Part shown: positions 35,130 through 47,054 of the stretch, piece after piece
Numbering within the stretch: position 1 is the stretch's first letter
Layout of the letters: each line of letters begins with the position of its first letter
Assembly: GCA_973895155.1 (NCBI GenBank)
Contig: OZ316897.1
Location: 6,200,001-6,264,000, forward strand
Direction: 5' to 3'
Source: Marsupella aquatica
Lineage: Eukaryota > Marchantiophyta
Length of the DNA: 64,000 bases
Made by a program: the position numbers and the translations under genes
Notes under the pieces: model-generated
What the model was told of the DNA's origin: nothing
The model's database searches: none
What the model saw: only the letters and a program-made list of their open reading frames with translations

Positions 35130-38100
35130 TGTGGTGCGTCCCATGGCTCCCTAAACCCAAGAAACCCCCCAGCTCAAGCCGATTCCCGCAGGTTTCGCAC
35201 TTGGCGAGGCCGTTTCCGCGACTTAGCAGCATGGGACGCTGCTAACCTTCTACTACTACTGTTAACATTTTACACACATATACTGGACAGATCCTTCATC
35301 GGGTCATGAGATACGTAGCCGGCCTAATCTAGGCCTTCCCCTGTCTTCCCCTCCGTCTTGTTAGGTATGTTTGGATTCCGCCGCCGGAATGATCCCCAAT
35401 AGGCTTGGTTAAGCCGCTAAGACCTCTCTCAGCTCGACACATCCAACTCTCACTCCCCTGCTTACTTTCCTTCCTTTTGGTTGATGTGGGCACTCTTCAC
35501 ACAAGTTAATGCGACACACAAATAGCAAAATGACTCATTCTGACTGAGTCATACCATGCACTTGCCATACAAACAGTACATCTCATACACAAGCTCTGCG
35601 AACTAAGCCGTGAGGCCAACTCTATTTAGCTCTTAGGCATGAGGAAACATGAATATACACAAGGGTCACTGTATGACTAACCGAGAGCTTCTCGTACTAC
35701 TTGATCCCAGCCCGGCTGGTGCAAACTAAAAACTTGCTAAAGAAGAGGCCCTGAGCTCCCCGCTGCCCAGGTACTTATCCTGGTAGTGGATCCGCCATTC
35801 TTTGCATCGTAAGCCTAATCTACCTAACAGTAATCTACTTGCCCGAATCTACCTATGTACAGCAAGGCAGGAGCACAAGTGTTGCTCCTACCAGTGGAAC
35901 CGCAATCCCACTAAGCTAAGTGTCACGGCCGCTCCTGGTCCTGATCCTAATCCTAAACTTGGAGATCAGCACCCGCCCTGCCCACTCACGCCTCCTCCCT
36001 CCACGTTCGCCCTCCCTAAAAGGAACGGCGCCCTTGCACCGTCATGACACCGGTGGAGGATCCTTAATGGACGCCCCCAACGCTTCCTCCTCAGCCACTG
36101 CCGTAGGTTCATTCTCTGACAGATTACCTGCCCTTGACTGAGTCAACTCTCCATCGGCCTGACTGGGTCCACCATCGGCGTCGGCATCAGCTCGGGAATC
36201 GGTTACGGCCTCAGCCTCGGCTACGGTCTCCCCGGCCTGCTCAAGAGGCGGATCTGGAATACCGGCCTCATTACTGAGTAGTTCGGCTTGGGCCGCACCA
36301 CCCCCACCTGTGATGATAGCGGGATCTATTGCCGTATTCATGCCGGAGGATGGTGTTGGTTCTACCTCCTTGGTCACCACGGCTTGTGGAGTCAAATTAC
36401 TCCTTGACCCTGAAGGTTTCCGCTTTTTCTTCTTTTCTGGTTCGGCAGCTGGTCCCTTCCCCTTCCCACTTACTTCCGGCACTGGTGCAGGTGGCGCGGC
36501 TTTTTCTTCGGCCAGTACCACTCCTGGTAACTTGGTTGCCCCAATTGGAGTTGGGCCTGATGAAGACAAGCACTTAAATACTGCGGCTTGTTTCTTCAGC
36601 CGCTCCGTTTGGTTGTCGGCCCGCCGCTGGAGGTTCTCCATCTTCCTCGTGATTTCCTCCAACTCCTCCTGGGTCTCATCCAGGTCCTTGCGCGCCTCCT
36701 CTAGTTCCTTCTGGGCTTCCTCCCGTTCTTGTTTCAAGGTAGTCCTCTCCTCCCGGGTTGCTCTTAGCTCCTTGTCGAGCTCTGCAATGATGACAGACTC
36801 CATCTGGTTCATCTTGGCGTAAGTCTGATCGAGCATCTCGTCCTTCTCCCTTAGGTCGGCCTTGAAGCTGGCCGTCAGGGACGCAAGCTCCTGCTGCAGC
36901 GCCATAATCCCTTGATAGGATTTCCCTAACTCGGCCTCCTTCTGCTCAAGGGCTCCGCGGATTTTCTCGAGCTCCCCCTTCAACGCCCATTCCTTTCTTT
37001 GGGTCTCCGCCATGGCCCGGCTGTTGGCTGTTATGTGGGCCTCCTATGTATTCTTCAGCTCTTGCTTCCACTTCTCCCTCTCTTTGATCGTGTCGGCCAA
37101 CTCTCCCTGCGTCTGAGTCAGTTTATCCTTGATATTCTGATTATCAGCCTGCGCGGTGTCCAACTGCCCCTGCATGATGTTCAGCTCATGTCGTTTAATC
37201 CGCAGTTCATCTTGGGCTTTCTTGGCCGCCCTTAGATCTTCAATCTCGGCTTCCATCCTCCTAAGCCGTCGAATGACCTCGTCCTTCTTGCTTCTCTCTA
37301 AAGCCACCGCTTCTTCTAATTGGTGCTTCTCCAACTGCTCCCTATGGAAAAAGGGTCCTACCTCCAACTCCTCTCCAAAGATGCCGAGCGCAAGTTCCCC
37401 ACACATCTCACCATACTCCATGGCTCTATTCTTAGCGTAGGTGGAGTAAGTAGAAGTGATCGGCATCGCCCATCGCGGCCTCTACTCCCAAGCCGTCTTG
37501 CGGATCTCTTCAATCGTGGCTAGAGGTTTGCTTCCTTTTGTGGCTAGCTGCCTGATGTCCTCCGGCCAATCTCCTCCTGGTAAATCCTTTTCCCTAGCCA
37601 GGGCTGCCTCCTTTTCCTGCCTGATTCGCTCCTGAAATTCCTGCACCGTCTGTTTTATGCCGTCGAAGCTCGGGGGAGCAACATCTGGTGGGGGAGACTC
37701 CTATGTGCGGGTTGGTGCAGGTGTTCCGGAAGAAGCCATTCTTCGTTGATGGCCCGGGGAACGACCGGAACTCCTTGTCAGGCAAGGTCTTCGTGGTATC
37801 AACTTTGGTCTTATTGCCTATCGGCAAGCCAAACACTTCGGCAATTACCTTGGGAGTAAGATAGAAATCCTTCCCATATATCCTCGTGCAATTGGTCTCG
37901 GGTTCCCATGACCCCACGAATTCTAATAGGTCTGACTCCGGTACCTCCAGCTTCAGCCATGGTAATCTTACAAAGGCCTCTAAGCCGGATCCGGCCATGA
38001 AGCCTTGGTACTTCTTGGTCTGCATGGCCGTAAAGCATGCATCCTCCTCCCATGCAAAATGTAGTTGCACCTCCACCGGTAGGGTTGCCGCCCAGCCCTT

Positions 38101-38992
38101 CCAGGTGTCATCCCTGGTTGGAATGGCCTTGATGGGATCGACCTCCTCCTCTTCGGCTTCTCCCTGCCTCTTGCTCTGTTGCTCGGCTGGCTTCTTTGGT
38201 GCCGCCGACCTCGTTCTTTTTGCCGGGGTGGCTTCATCGTTGACGGCTCCCTTCCTCTTCATCTCTGCTGCCGTGGAGGTTTCTCCTAGCACCGTTGCCT
38301 GGGTCCACCTTTCCGTGCTACCCTTTAATTCCCAGTGTATGTCATTGCAGTTCTTGATGGCCTCTCGGATGCCGACGACGCTGTCTTTGCAAAACAGAAG
38401 ATCGTCGAGTTGATTGGAGGTAGGCGTCCACAGGAACTCGTCCTTGATGAGTTCGCCTCCTAAGAAAGCCGTGTTCTGCAGCTCCCACAATCGAGCGAGC
38501 TCCTACCGTTCTCGAGCTGCCCTTTCTGATTCCTCGTCCTCGTAAGTCTTGATGTACTCAGTTGCCCGTTCGAATAGGCATCCCCAGAAATGTGCCGCTT
38601 GATTGACGTTGCTCATACCCTCCTTAGGTCGATCGTCGGTATCTACTCTCTCCCCTAGTGCTTGCCTAAGCAGCTGACAGTAGTTGGCCTCCCGTAGTCG
38701 TCTGCCTAGTTCGTGCTCGCAAATGAGCCACCATCTCCTGCAAGCGCTCCTTACCCCTCTCCTCTGCCGGTCCTTCTTCCCGTTGATCCTTCCTAGCCGC
38801 CGACGCTTAACGCGCCCTAACCCTAATCGAGTTTTCACCCTCAGCGTCCTTACCTCCGGCCTCGGCCCGGGTTCCATGGTTGCCCCTAATGGTTTATATT
38901 TTCCTTGTTTTGTCCCTATACTAAGGTGTTCCTAGGGTGCCTTCCTGCTTTACCCACTTAACTGGCCGAGTGATTCCTGTCTAGGCATGACA
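35130..38992 (-). mobile_element. Solo giant LTR (copy 2), TSD ATAGG
   Basis: 3,863 bp bounded on the minus strand by TGTCATGCCTAG and GGGACGCACCACA and flanked by ATAGG (35,125-35,129 and 38,993-38,997). It is colinear with copy 1 (18,507-30,083) but lacks the copia insertion and a 797-bp block matching copy 1 positions 19,799-20,595. That deletion has a 3-bp GAG microhomology at the junction. A single LTR with a perfect duplication is the product of LTR-LTR recombination after insertion. Confidence 0.92.
36042..38877 (-). pseudogene. Coding frame of solo giant LTR
   Basis: Same protein as at 18,622-22,178. Pieces: 38877-38503 (ends at a TAG where copy 1 reads CAG), 38490-37594 (transposon-protein-like domain, YGKDFYLTPKVIAEVFGLPI), 37466-37044 and 37013-36042 (coiled coil and Ala/Glu tail). 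The internal 797-bp deletion removes the Pro-rich linker and shifts the frame. The coiled-coil part is better preserved than in copy 1: the QMESVIIAELDKELRATREE segment is present here and damaged there. Confidence 0.8.
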
Positions 38993-39348
38993 ATAGGTAA
39001 TAGCTTGTATTCACCATCGTCAATTCACAATCTCTTCAACACTAATATGTCTGTCTTGTCACAAATTTCTGGCAAATCGGAAACCCATTTGAAAGATGCT
39101 TTTCCCGAACTCAACTCCTTCCACTTAATTAAGATCCACCCATTCCTAGCATAGTGGTCCAAGGTTGTAATTAACACCCTTCTACTCAATGTCATAATGG
39201 GCTTTTCCTCTTGTAGAAGTACATTGGAGTTTCCATAGAAGTCCTTCAGGACATTATCAAGCTTGTGTCTCCACAAATGGTCTCCCTTCAAGATTGCCAA
39301 AGCGTCCTTCAATTCCTTCTCAATCTCCAATTCCTCTTAAATACGGTG

Positions 39349-39854
39349 GTCTTTTAACAATATAGGAATCAATTCCTTATCAAATTCATTGTCTTGCGTG
39401 GCTTCCACCAATTTGAATCTTCTGTCTGAAACTCGCCTGAAAATCAATAAACAATCAAGGAAAACATTTGTATCCCATGTATCAACTTTAATCAATTCGC
39501 CACCCCAAAAATAACTTCCTCCACTTGCACTTCCTCCTCAACTTTTCACAATTGTCGCCCTAGAATGCGTAGTGGTGGTGATAATATTGTGATGTTGATT
39601 TTCTCGTGACTTGATTTGGGCTCGCTCCCTTTTCTGAGGTCAATTTCTCCTTGGCATGTTTTGATCTCCAATGTCTCTCCTTTTCTTTCTTAAAATTCAA
39701 CAAGATTCAATTCGAAAAGAATCAAACACCATGAAATAGGTTTGCAACCCTAATTCACCATATCCAACTCCCTCTTCCTTCAACCTCCTTGAACTCCAAG
39801 AATTAATAATTTGGCATTCACAGTCAGCTTGTCAAATCATCCCTGATCTGTTCC
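39349..39854 (-). other. Gypsy leader upstream of ORF1
   Basis: The stretch lies between the primer site and the ORF1 pieces. It reads partly as coding-like minus sequence (RRVSDRRFKLVEATQDNEFD, about 39,420-39,350), so ORF1 probably began within it, but no intact start is visible. Confidence 0.4.
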
Positions 39855-39875
39855 CCGGCAGCGGCGCCAAAAAAT
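39855..39875 (-). other. Gypsy primer binding site
   Basis: The minus strand reads TTTTTTGGCGCCGCTGCC directly after the LTR end (..GACATACA), a classic plant Ty3/gypsy LTR/primer-site junction. Confidence 0.85.
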
Positions 39876-40707
39876 TGTATGTCGTATGCTATCAAAAGCA
39901 AATATCATCGAATATATGCTAAAAACTCGGTGTTCGTTCTCGTGGAAGAACAAGAATGGGATGAAAAGATGTTTTAAAGTGTTTTGAGTGGTTTAGAGAT
40001 GGTACTCAACATCTATAAGAAAAATAGAATCTTAAACAAAACACAGGCAATTAACAAAATAGGAACAAAAGTGACATTTCTTGAATAATAGAATCTTAGA
40101 GTTTTTAGAGGTATAGTTTAGCAATATTTAACTTTGTCACCATGTCTTAAGAAAGAGCTATGGCATTATTTGAGACGTTGATAAGTCAAACATAACCTTG
40201 CTATAACTGCTCTCTAGGTTTCTATCATAAATCTACATTTAAGAAGTGTCTATGCTCACAAAACCTAAGACAAGTTTTGGATTGTGTGTATAGTAGTGTG
40301 TCATTAAAATGTCGGCAACATGTTTCCTTCTTCAGCGATACGCAATTCTAAAGGAAAACTAATGCACATTCAGTATACCACAATGATACTTCAAATCTGC
40401 GAATTAAGAATGTCGCTACTTCTTAATATAAAGATTTTTCTTTCTTGATTACATGCAATACTTATCTTCCAAAGATAAGTCCTTCATGTAAATACAGATT
40501 TTGACAACAAATGTTGTAGTTTGAATTAGGCACCGACCAACGGATCTTCCAATACATTCCACAAACTGTATTTTTTATGGGTTTACTTCTTACAGCAATT
40601 GTAACATGCATTACCATACGAAGGAGGGGTAGACTCCTAGCACAAGTAATCAAATTCCAAGGCATACAAATCTTCCTTGCAAAATTGTATTATAAGTACA
40701 AGGGACA
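39876..40707 (-). repeat. 5' LTR of the minus-strand gypsy element
   Basis: An 832-bp AT-rich segment starting TGTATGTCGTATG and ending AAGGGACA on the plus strand (TG..CA), adjacent to the primer site. The other LTR is not in the window. The right edge is inferred from the start of the P2 repeat at 40,709. Confidence 0.65.
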
Positions 40708-40804
40708 TTGTCTCAAAATGAGACTAGTATCACAATAAGTACATGAGATTTCCCACGGGCTAAGGAGAATGAAAAGACATGCCTCTTCATTTCCTAAGTC
40801 TAAA

Positions 40805-40829
40805 TCAACCTATTCATTAAAAGTATATT
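40805..40829 (+). repeat. Left terminal inverted repeat
   Basis: TCAACCTATTCATTAAAAGT followed by ATATT; pairs with 56,642-56,666. Confidence 0.93.
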
Positions 40830-40841
40830 ATTATTTGATTT

Positions 40842-41121
40842 ATGTACATTTGGGCAATGAAAAGTGTACTTTTGGGCTTGGAAAAGTGTACATTTGGAGA
40901 TAAAAAATGTACAATTGATCTAAAGAGCGTACATTTGAGCATCAAAATATGTACATTTGGCTTAAAAAATGTACATTTTAGTACATTTGGCCTAGAAAGT
41001 GTACATTTGAGTGAAAGATGGATACATTTGGCTTTAAAAGTGTACATTTCAGTGCATTTAGTCTAGAAAGTGTAGCTTTGAGTGCAACAAAGAGTACATT
41101 TGGCCTAAAAAGTGTACATTT
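40842..41121 (+). repeat. Left subterminal repeats, about 12 GTGTACATTTGG-like units
   Basis: The core AAAGTGTACATTTGG recurs every 20-30 bp, with variants such as GAGCGTACATTTGAG and AATGTACATTTTA. Clustered subterminal repeats near both ends are typical transposase-binding sites. The same units, in the same plus-strand orientation, occur at the right end. Confidence 0.85.
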
Positions 41122-41342
41122 TCCTGAAAACTTTTATTGTAATCATTTAAAATAAAGAAATTAATAACAAATATTTTAAATTATGCAAAAAAAATAAACA
41201 TTCATATTCATAATAATCAAAAGTTTAGAAAATGAGTAGATAGTCTACTAAGTAACTAAACACTCAATGGCATAGTCTCACAATATATATAACTCTTACA
41301 TAAAAACTAGTAACTATCTAATTATACCTTAGCTAGTGACAA

Positions 41343-44300
41343 CTAAGTGTACTTGTCCATCCTTTGGAGATAACTTTGGACAGTTTGTAGAACATTTCGA
41401 GGAATCTTCAAACCTCTGCCAACCATGTTTTCTTCCTTCATTCCAGATTTAAAACCATACATTGCAGAATTTGCATACTGCCAATGTTGAGTGTTCTCAC
41501 CAAATCCTGGATCTCGTTCCCATGTCTTGGTGGACATGAAACAATTGAGATACCTAGCACTCTCACTCACATCAAGTTTAGAGTGTTTAGGCCTCCACCA
41601 TTCCACGGGGAACATTGAAGCATATTGTTGAGTCAAATGAGGGTCTCTTGAAGATGCAATTGGGACTTCATGCTTAGGGTCCACCTGACCCAAAACTCTC
41701 ACCAACCAGAAATGACCTCCACCATTTTTCTTCTCCCAATCATCCTCGGGTCAAAGAAACACAAAGTTTCCTTCACAAATATCCTGGAGGGGAATCCACC
41801 GTCCTTGTTCTCTCTCAGCTCGAGATCCAACAAATGGTGTCGCTTGATCTTCCATCTCTTCCAAGACTTCATCTTGAAGAGCTGTCATCTCTGCATTCTC
41901 CTCATCTTCACTTAGAGGACCACTCTGTTCGCATGCCGATTGGTTGACCTTGTAACTAGTGCCGTGGTTAGTCTTAGGCCAAAATCCATTTTTCAATGGA
42001 AATTGATTATTTCCCTCCCCTTCCATTGCAAGCCCATTTGACAACAGCTCCACAATTCTTTCCCAATATTTAACAAGAGGAAATCTTTCCTTGTATGCTA
42101 TTGACGTCTCATCAATGCAACTCCTTCTCAAAAAATCAAGGTACTTGTTAAGGAATGGGATTATCTCTTCTGATTTTTTGTGTATCTCTCCTATGGATTT
42201 AGCTAAGGGTTGTCCACTGGGTAAAAGAAGAGAATTTGTTATTGGATCAGTTGCCCAAATGCACCTTCTGCCAACGGGAGCCCAAGCTTGCTTAACATGG
42301 GACTTATACTGAAATATTGGTACATTATCTCTCATAGAGAAAAGAAATGATACCAGTTTTGAGTGACCTTGAATATCTTTGACCTTAAAACTTTGAAGAT
42401 ATTCTTTGTAAGATGCAACTTCTTGTATCAATCTTGGAACTAGATGAATGTTCTCACATTCCCAAACCTCTGCCATTAGTGCAAGAAGGGTTGCAACTTC
42501 CTTGTGCTGAACTTGATATGATACCTTGGAAAACAGTGCATCAACATCTTTGTGCGTATGACCAACCATTAGAAAGGACATTTGAACAGTTTCAAATACT
42601 CCTCTACTCACAAGCTCCGAGCAAAATGCCATGATCGTTTGGTTTTTGTTGTCCTTTGCTGAATTATCCATTTGCAATGTTAGGTGCCTTGGCAAGGGCA
42701 TGAACAACGGACTGCCCTTCTCGCCACCCACGTCCCCTCCATCATCCTCATCCTGTCGGGTTGGGATGGTCTTAGTCTGACTGTTGGCAGCTCCATCTTC
42801 AAAACCAATATACCTATTTACTTGAATATTCTTTGGTTCCAAATATCCCGACAAAAATGCATCAAAGTCAAGTAAGGCTTGAAAGAAAGGTCTGTGAGGT
42901 TCCCAATGCAAGCCATCAAGCATGTCACCTGTCTTGTCTCCATTGTACTCTTCAAGATCTCGAAGACACTTAGCCAAGGATGTCACCGTGAAATCTGCAT
43001 CTCCTGGCCAAAGGCCAGTGACACTAAAGTGTGCATATACTCCTGGATCTCTCCTGTGGGTCAACATCCCCGTGAGAGCGATAGGTAGCGGCATTCCATG
43101 ACCCGAAAGTGATTTAGGAGTACTAACCATTTTTGGAATCCATGTCTTTGCTTGATCCATCTTGTCGTGAATAATGCAAAGATATTCTCCTGGATGTTGC
43201 TTGGCCATCACTCGATGAGCGTAGTAAACATATCTACATGACATTTGCTCACGAAGATGTTGAGCTCTTTTTTCTTCAATTTCAGCACGTTCTTTTTTCC
43301 TTCTCTCTCGCATCAAACTGTCTTTGTATTCACAACAAAGCGTACACTTGGCAAATGCGCCATCCTTGTGAAACTAAAGTTTGCAAATGATGTGCTCCAT
43401 ATCTTGTAGAGAGTGTTATCCGTAACAGGAGGAAGCCCTTCTTCCTTCATCTTTGTTCTCACATCTTCCAAAATCTCTAACTTTTGTAGCACGCTGGAAG
43501 TCGATACTCAATGCTATTTGTCCCATGAGCCCCTCCATAAGGCATATGACGCATTGGCTTTGCATTTTGAGTCAAAAATGCCTCTAGAAGAGCTCACGCA
43601 TGCAAGGTATTTGACCTTGTTTTCTTCAAGCCTGTGTTCCCATGGAACCCAATTTTGCAACCCTCCATGTATCTTCTCTTGTAATCATAATACTTGGTGT
43701 GACTAAAACCATGGATGGTTGCAAATGCATCTTTACCGATGACCATACCTTTGAGAACATGGTGTCCCTTATCACGAACATCATCCTCTCTGTAGTGGAA
43801 GAGGTTGAAAATGTGTGATGTTTTGGACTCGCTAGACATCCCATGAAATTCCATCCTAACATCTTCTATATCTTCCCTTGGCATAATGAGACAACATTTA
43901 TGCTTGCAGCAATTTACTCTTTTGATCTCATCAATTGCGGCTTCTATTGTTTTTGAAACTGCCTTGGTTTGCAAGAGCCTCCTTTTCTTCTCAATAGGAT
44001 CAACTTGATTCCTCTTGTTGAAGTTATATGGCCTTTGACGACATCCGGATGCGGATCCAACCACATGATCCGGATTCAGATCATCCCTATCCATTGACTC
44101 AATATTCTCTGTACCTTCCACCAGAATGTCTGACAAAACATTTCCAGTTGCTACTAGTTTTGTGTGATCAATTCGCCATCAAACCAAACTAATTACTCCC
44201 TTGTGAATGCTTGGAAAGTATTGCGATTCCATGACATCTTTCACAGCAACCCCTACATAGTCTTCTCCCAGGATTTCATCATCAACAGCCGCCGTTGCTT

Positions 44301-45147
44301 GAGGCACAGTGATAGTCCCAGTGGCAACCTTACTCGATCGTCCTGAACCAATGTATAATTCGACCAACTCTAACATCCAGTTGGACCGTTGGTAATAATC
44401 AGAATGAGTTTTGGTCGATTTTGTTGATGGAGAATGTGAGACAAAACTCTCCTCAATTAAAACGTCGCCATCACCTTGCTTCTTAGAGGAAGACTTTCTA
44501 CCTTCATCAACATTCCAACCTTTTTTATGAACATCGACCAAGTCCGAGAGAACCCATGAGTTTTTTGCCTCTTCAATTGTTTCAGCCCCATTGTGTATGT
44601 AAGGTAAAGCCTTACTACCATGAATAACATCAGTGATTTTCACACTGATCCGAGACTCACCAAGTAATATGTTGTGACATCGGTCCTTTGGATTTACCTT
44701 GAAAATAACTCCAAGGGCTACACAACACCCATCAATGAGCATTTCAACCTCGTCCCCTTGCCTTAGAGTGTTTGATGCATCCTCCATAACAATTGTAGGA
44801 GATTTATCCAAGTTATTATCTGGTCGAGTTGAACAACTACCAGTACTGATGCATTTTTGGGAATCTGGAGTTATAGAGAGATATGCGCACGAGATCTCCC
44901 AAATAACACATGAGTCAATGGCATCAAAAAGATTTTCTACCCTTAGCAGTGGAAATGGTAGTTTTCAAGTTGGCTCGAAAACCTTCTCCACGAGCACACC
45001 AATTCGATTATCTCCCAACAATATGTTGTGCACCCTATCTTGGGGGTTAATTTTCTGAACTGTCCCACAACCGACATCACATCCATCAATTGTCAAGGTC
45101 ACATCATCACCTCTTGAAAACCTTCCAGTCATTCTTGGATTTAGTAA
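41343..45147 (-). pseudogene. DUF7869-like DDE transposase, decayed
   Basis: Probably the element's transposase. Order on the minus strand: two related small domains, TGRFSRGDDVTLTIDGCDVG and LRQGDEVEMLIDGCCVALG, each ending in VHNILLG- or CHNILLG-like text; a Cys-rich segment CCKHKCCLIMPREDIEDVR (about 43,890); a Cys pair AKCTLCCEY; and a catalytic core with Asp in CIIHDKMDQAKTWIPKM (about 43,170), Asp in LQMDNSAKDNKNQTIMAFC (about 42,650) and GHTHKDVDALFSKV (about 42,540). This Asp/Asp/His-Thr-x-x-Asp-x-D pattern is that of DUF7869-type RNase H-fold transposases. In-frame stops lie near 44,966, 44,180, 43,595 and 41,752 (at least three fit CGA to TGA), with frameshifts around 43,420-43,500. 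An acceptor precedes the first visible exon (45,147), so the 5' exon lies in 46.1-46.5 kb. Confidence 0.78.
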
Positions 45148-45271
45148 CCTGCACAATTTTCAGAAAAACCATCACAAATCCGAATGACGAGAATTTGAAG
45201 AGACTCACAATTATCCATACGGTCATTTGATTACCATTCCACGAATCCAAACGTTGGCTCAACTATCACGC

Positions 45272-46052
45272 TTGGATTGGGGTGGTCCAAATCAAAACCA
45301 CGAAGATTGTATTTCGAAGGTCCAATTTAAGCATTGCGCTTGAATTGGGATGGTCCGAATCCAAACCAACCTCTATCCAACACACCGTCTTGGATTTGGA
45401 TGGTCCGAATCCAAACCCAGATTGGATCCCAAAGGTCCCAATTCAACAAACACGCTTGGATTGGGTCCGAATCCAAACCCAGATTGCATTTCAAAGGTCC
45501 CAATTTAAGCATCGGGCTTGGATTCGGATGGTTCGAATCCAAAACCAGATTGTATTTCAAACGCCCCAATTAAACCATCGCGCTTAGATTGGGATGGTCC
45601 AAATCCAAACCGAGATTGGATCCCAAAGGTCACAATTTAAGCATTGCACGCTTGGATTCGAATGGTCCGAATCCAACATGCCCTCTTGGATTCGGATGGT
45701 CCGAATCCAACACTCCCTCTTGGATTCGGATGGTCCAAATCCAACACACCCTCTTGGATTTGGATGGTCCCAATCCAACACACCCTCTTGGATTAGGACC
45801 ATCCGAATCCAACACACCCTCTTGGATTAGGACCATCCGAATCTAACACACCCTCTTGGATTTGGATGGTCCGAATCCAATACACCCTCTTGGATTCAGA
45901 TGGTCCGAATCCAAACCAAGATTGGATTTTGATCAGATGGTCCCAATCCTAGAAAATGGATTGAATTCGGATCATCCGAATCCAAACAGCAATCTAGGAT
46001 TAGGACCATTCTAATCCACACATCAAGTCTGGATTCAGATGGTCTAAGTCCA
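45272..46052. repeat. Palindrome array A, about 18 units of 11-3-11
   Basis: Each unit has an 11-nt arm TTGGATTCGGA, a 3-nt spacer TGG (CCA in the other orientation) and the complementary arm TCCGAATCCAA. From about 45,690 to 45,900 units repeat at about 35-bp period, separated by CACACCCTC; earlier units are more widely spaced. Variation clusters at the CG positions of the arms (TTCGG to TTTGG or TTCAG; TCCGAA to TCCAAA). It lies between the two divergent genes. Confidence 0.95.
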
Positions 46053-46635
46053 CAATGAAGATTATGTTGAGATGGATATATTGAGATTGAGATCTCTTCC
46101 TAATCAAATTTAGACATTCCGGGTTTTTTGGAACATTGGGTAATTCGTGAAATAATAATTGGGAAGTCACTAGAATGCAGAACAAAGTGAAAGGGTTCGT
46201 CTCTCTTCCCTAAGAACTCAAAATAAGCAAAGCGACTAACACCATAACTCACCTCAGCAGTCTTGTTTTTCCAGTATGTCTCCAAAGTTGGCTCTGCTAC
46301 CTCTAAATTGATGAATAAGTTCATATCAAACTGACTAAGAAAGCTATCAAAGCCACTTCAAGTCTAAACTCCATCAGAGAGAAGAGCTGAGGAGGAGTTG
46401 CGCAGACCTGGATGCCCAAGTGAAGATATGGAACTAAAACAACAATGATGTCTGTAGAGGACCTCTTATACTCGTGGGTTGGTATGTTCGGCCCTGAATG
46501 TGCGATCCGATAAGGTTGAGGCAACACCGAGTATCGAGGTTAGAACAATCATCCACTCCTTTTTCAATCCATTGTGTTAGACAATACAGCTAGCGTCCCA
46601 TCCAAACTGATAAGACCAGATCCCTTCTCGGTCTC
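46053..46635. other. Divergent intergenic region
   Basis: Short minus-strand frames at 46,324-46,100 and 46,527-46,321 may be 5' exons of the transposase gene, since the first recognisable exon starts with a splice acceptor. No motif is recognisable in them. Confidence 0.35.
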
Positions 46636-46690
46636 TATCCGTACAGAGATAATCCGTACAACAATCATCCGTATAGCGATCATCCGTACG
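46636..46690. promoter_or_regulatory. Four ATCCGTA repeats at exact 15-bp spacing
   Basis: ATCCGTA(C/T) begins at 46,637, 46,652, 46,667 and 46,682. Regular phasing in the divergent spacer, 370 bp upstream of the cargo gene start, suggests a cluster of protein binding sites. The protein is unknown. Confidence 0.6.
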
Positions 46691-46754
46691 CAAACAAGCC
46701 TTTCAGGAGGGGGTAAAGGGAGGACGAGGTCTTCCATAGACCTCATTGTTGTTT

Positions 46755-46935
46755 CGCTCTTAGTCGCTCCTCACTCTCGCTCCTCGCTCTTGCTCCTCAC
46801 TCTCGCTCCTCGCTCTTGCTCCTCACTCTCGCTCCTCGCTCTTGCTCCTCGCTCTTGCTCCTCGCTCCTTGCTCTCGCTCTCGCTCTCGCTCCTCGCTCT
46901 CGCTCCTCGCTCTCGCTCCTCGCTCTTGGCTGGTT
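46755..46935 (+). promoter_or_regulatory. Pyrimidine-rich CTCGCTCTTGCTC repeats
   Basis: About 180 bp of tandem CTCGCTCTTGCTCCT/CTCACTCTCGCTCCT units, strand-asymmetric, 120-300 bp upstream of the cargo gene ATG. It could act as a Y-patch/GA-type promoter element or leader. It makes long low-complexity open frames on both strands that should not be read as genes. Confidence 0.5.
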
Positions 46936-47054
46936 GCCGCCACTATCCCTTGCCCTTGCCCTAATTGCCTTCTTGCCCTAATCTGCTGCACCGCCCTAGA
47001 TCTTGCCCATCTTGACGTGTCCTCAATATATCCTGCCATGTGTCACTCCTAAAA

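Larger units (their letters stand above)
34899..39348 (-). pseudogene. Gypsy leader ORF, split by the solo giant LTR
   Basis: Two coding pieces on the minus strand, 39,348-38,993 and 35,129-34,899, become continuous when the solo LTR (35,130-38,992) and one ATAGG are removed. Text runs across the join as DGEYKLLP then IEEENDLEFVLRKNE, after a TGA at 39,025. Other visible parts are HLWRHKLDNVLKDFYGNSNV, SRRVLITTLDHYARNGWILI and GLGDSWIDALEVLNNLLNGY. It lies between the primer site (39,875) and gag (33,988), the position of the extra upstream ORF1 of Ogre/Tat gypsy elements. Its function is not known to me. Confidence 0.6.

Noticed and set aside
46574-47052. Long open frames on both strands around 46.6-47.0 kb
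   Set aside because: They come from the CTCGCTCTTGCTC tandem repeat (Leu/Ala/Ser/Arg-only protein) and are open in several frames at once.
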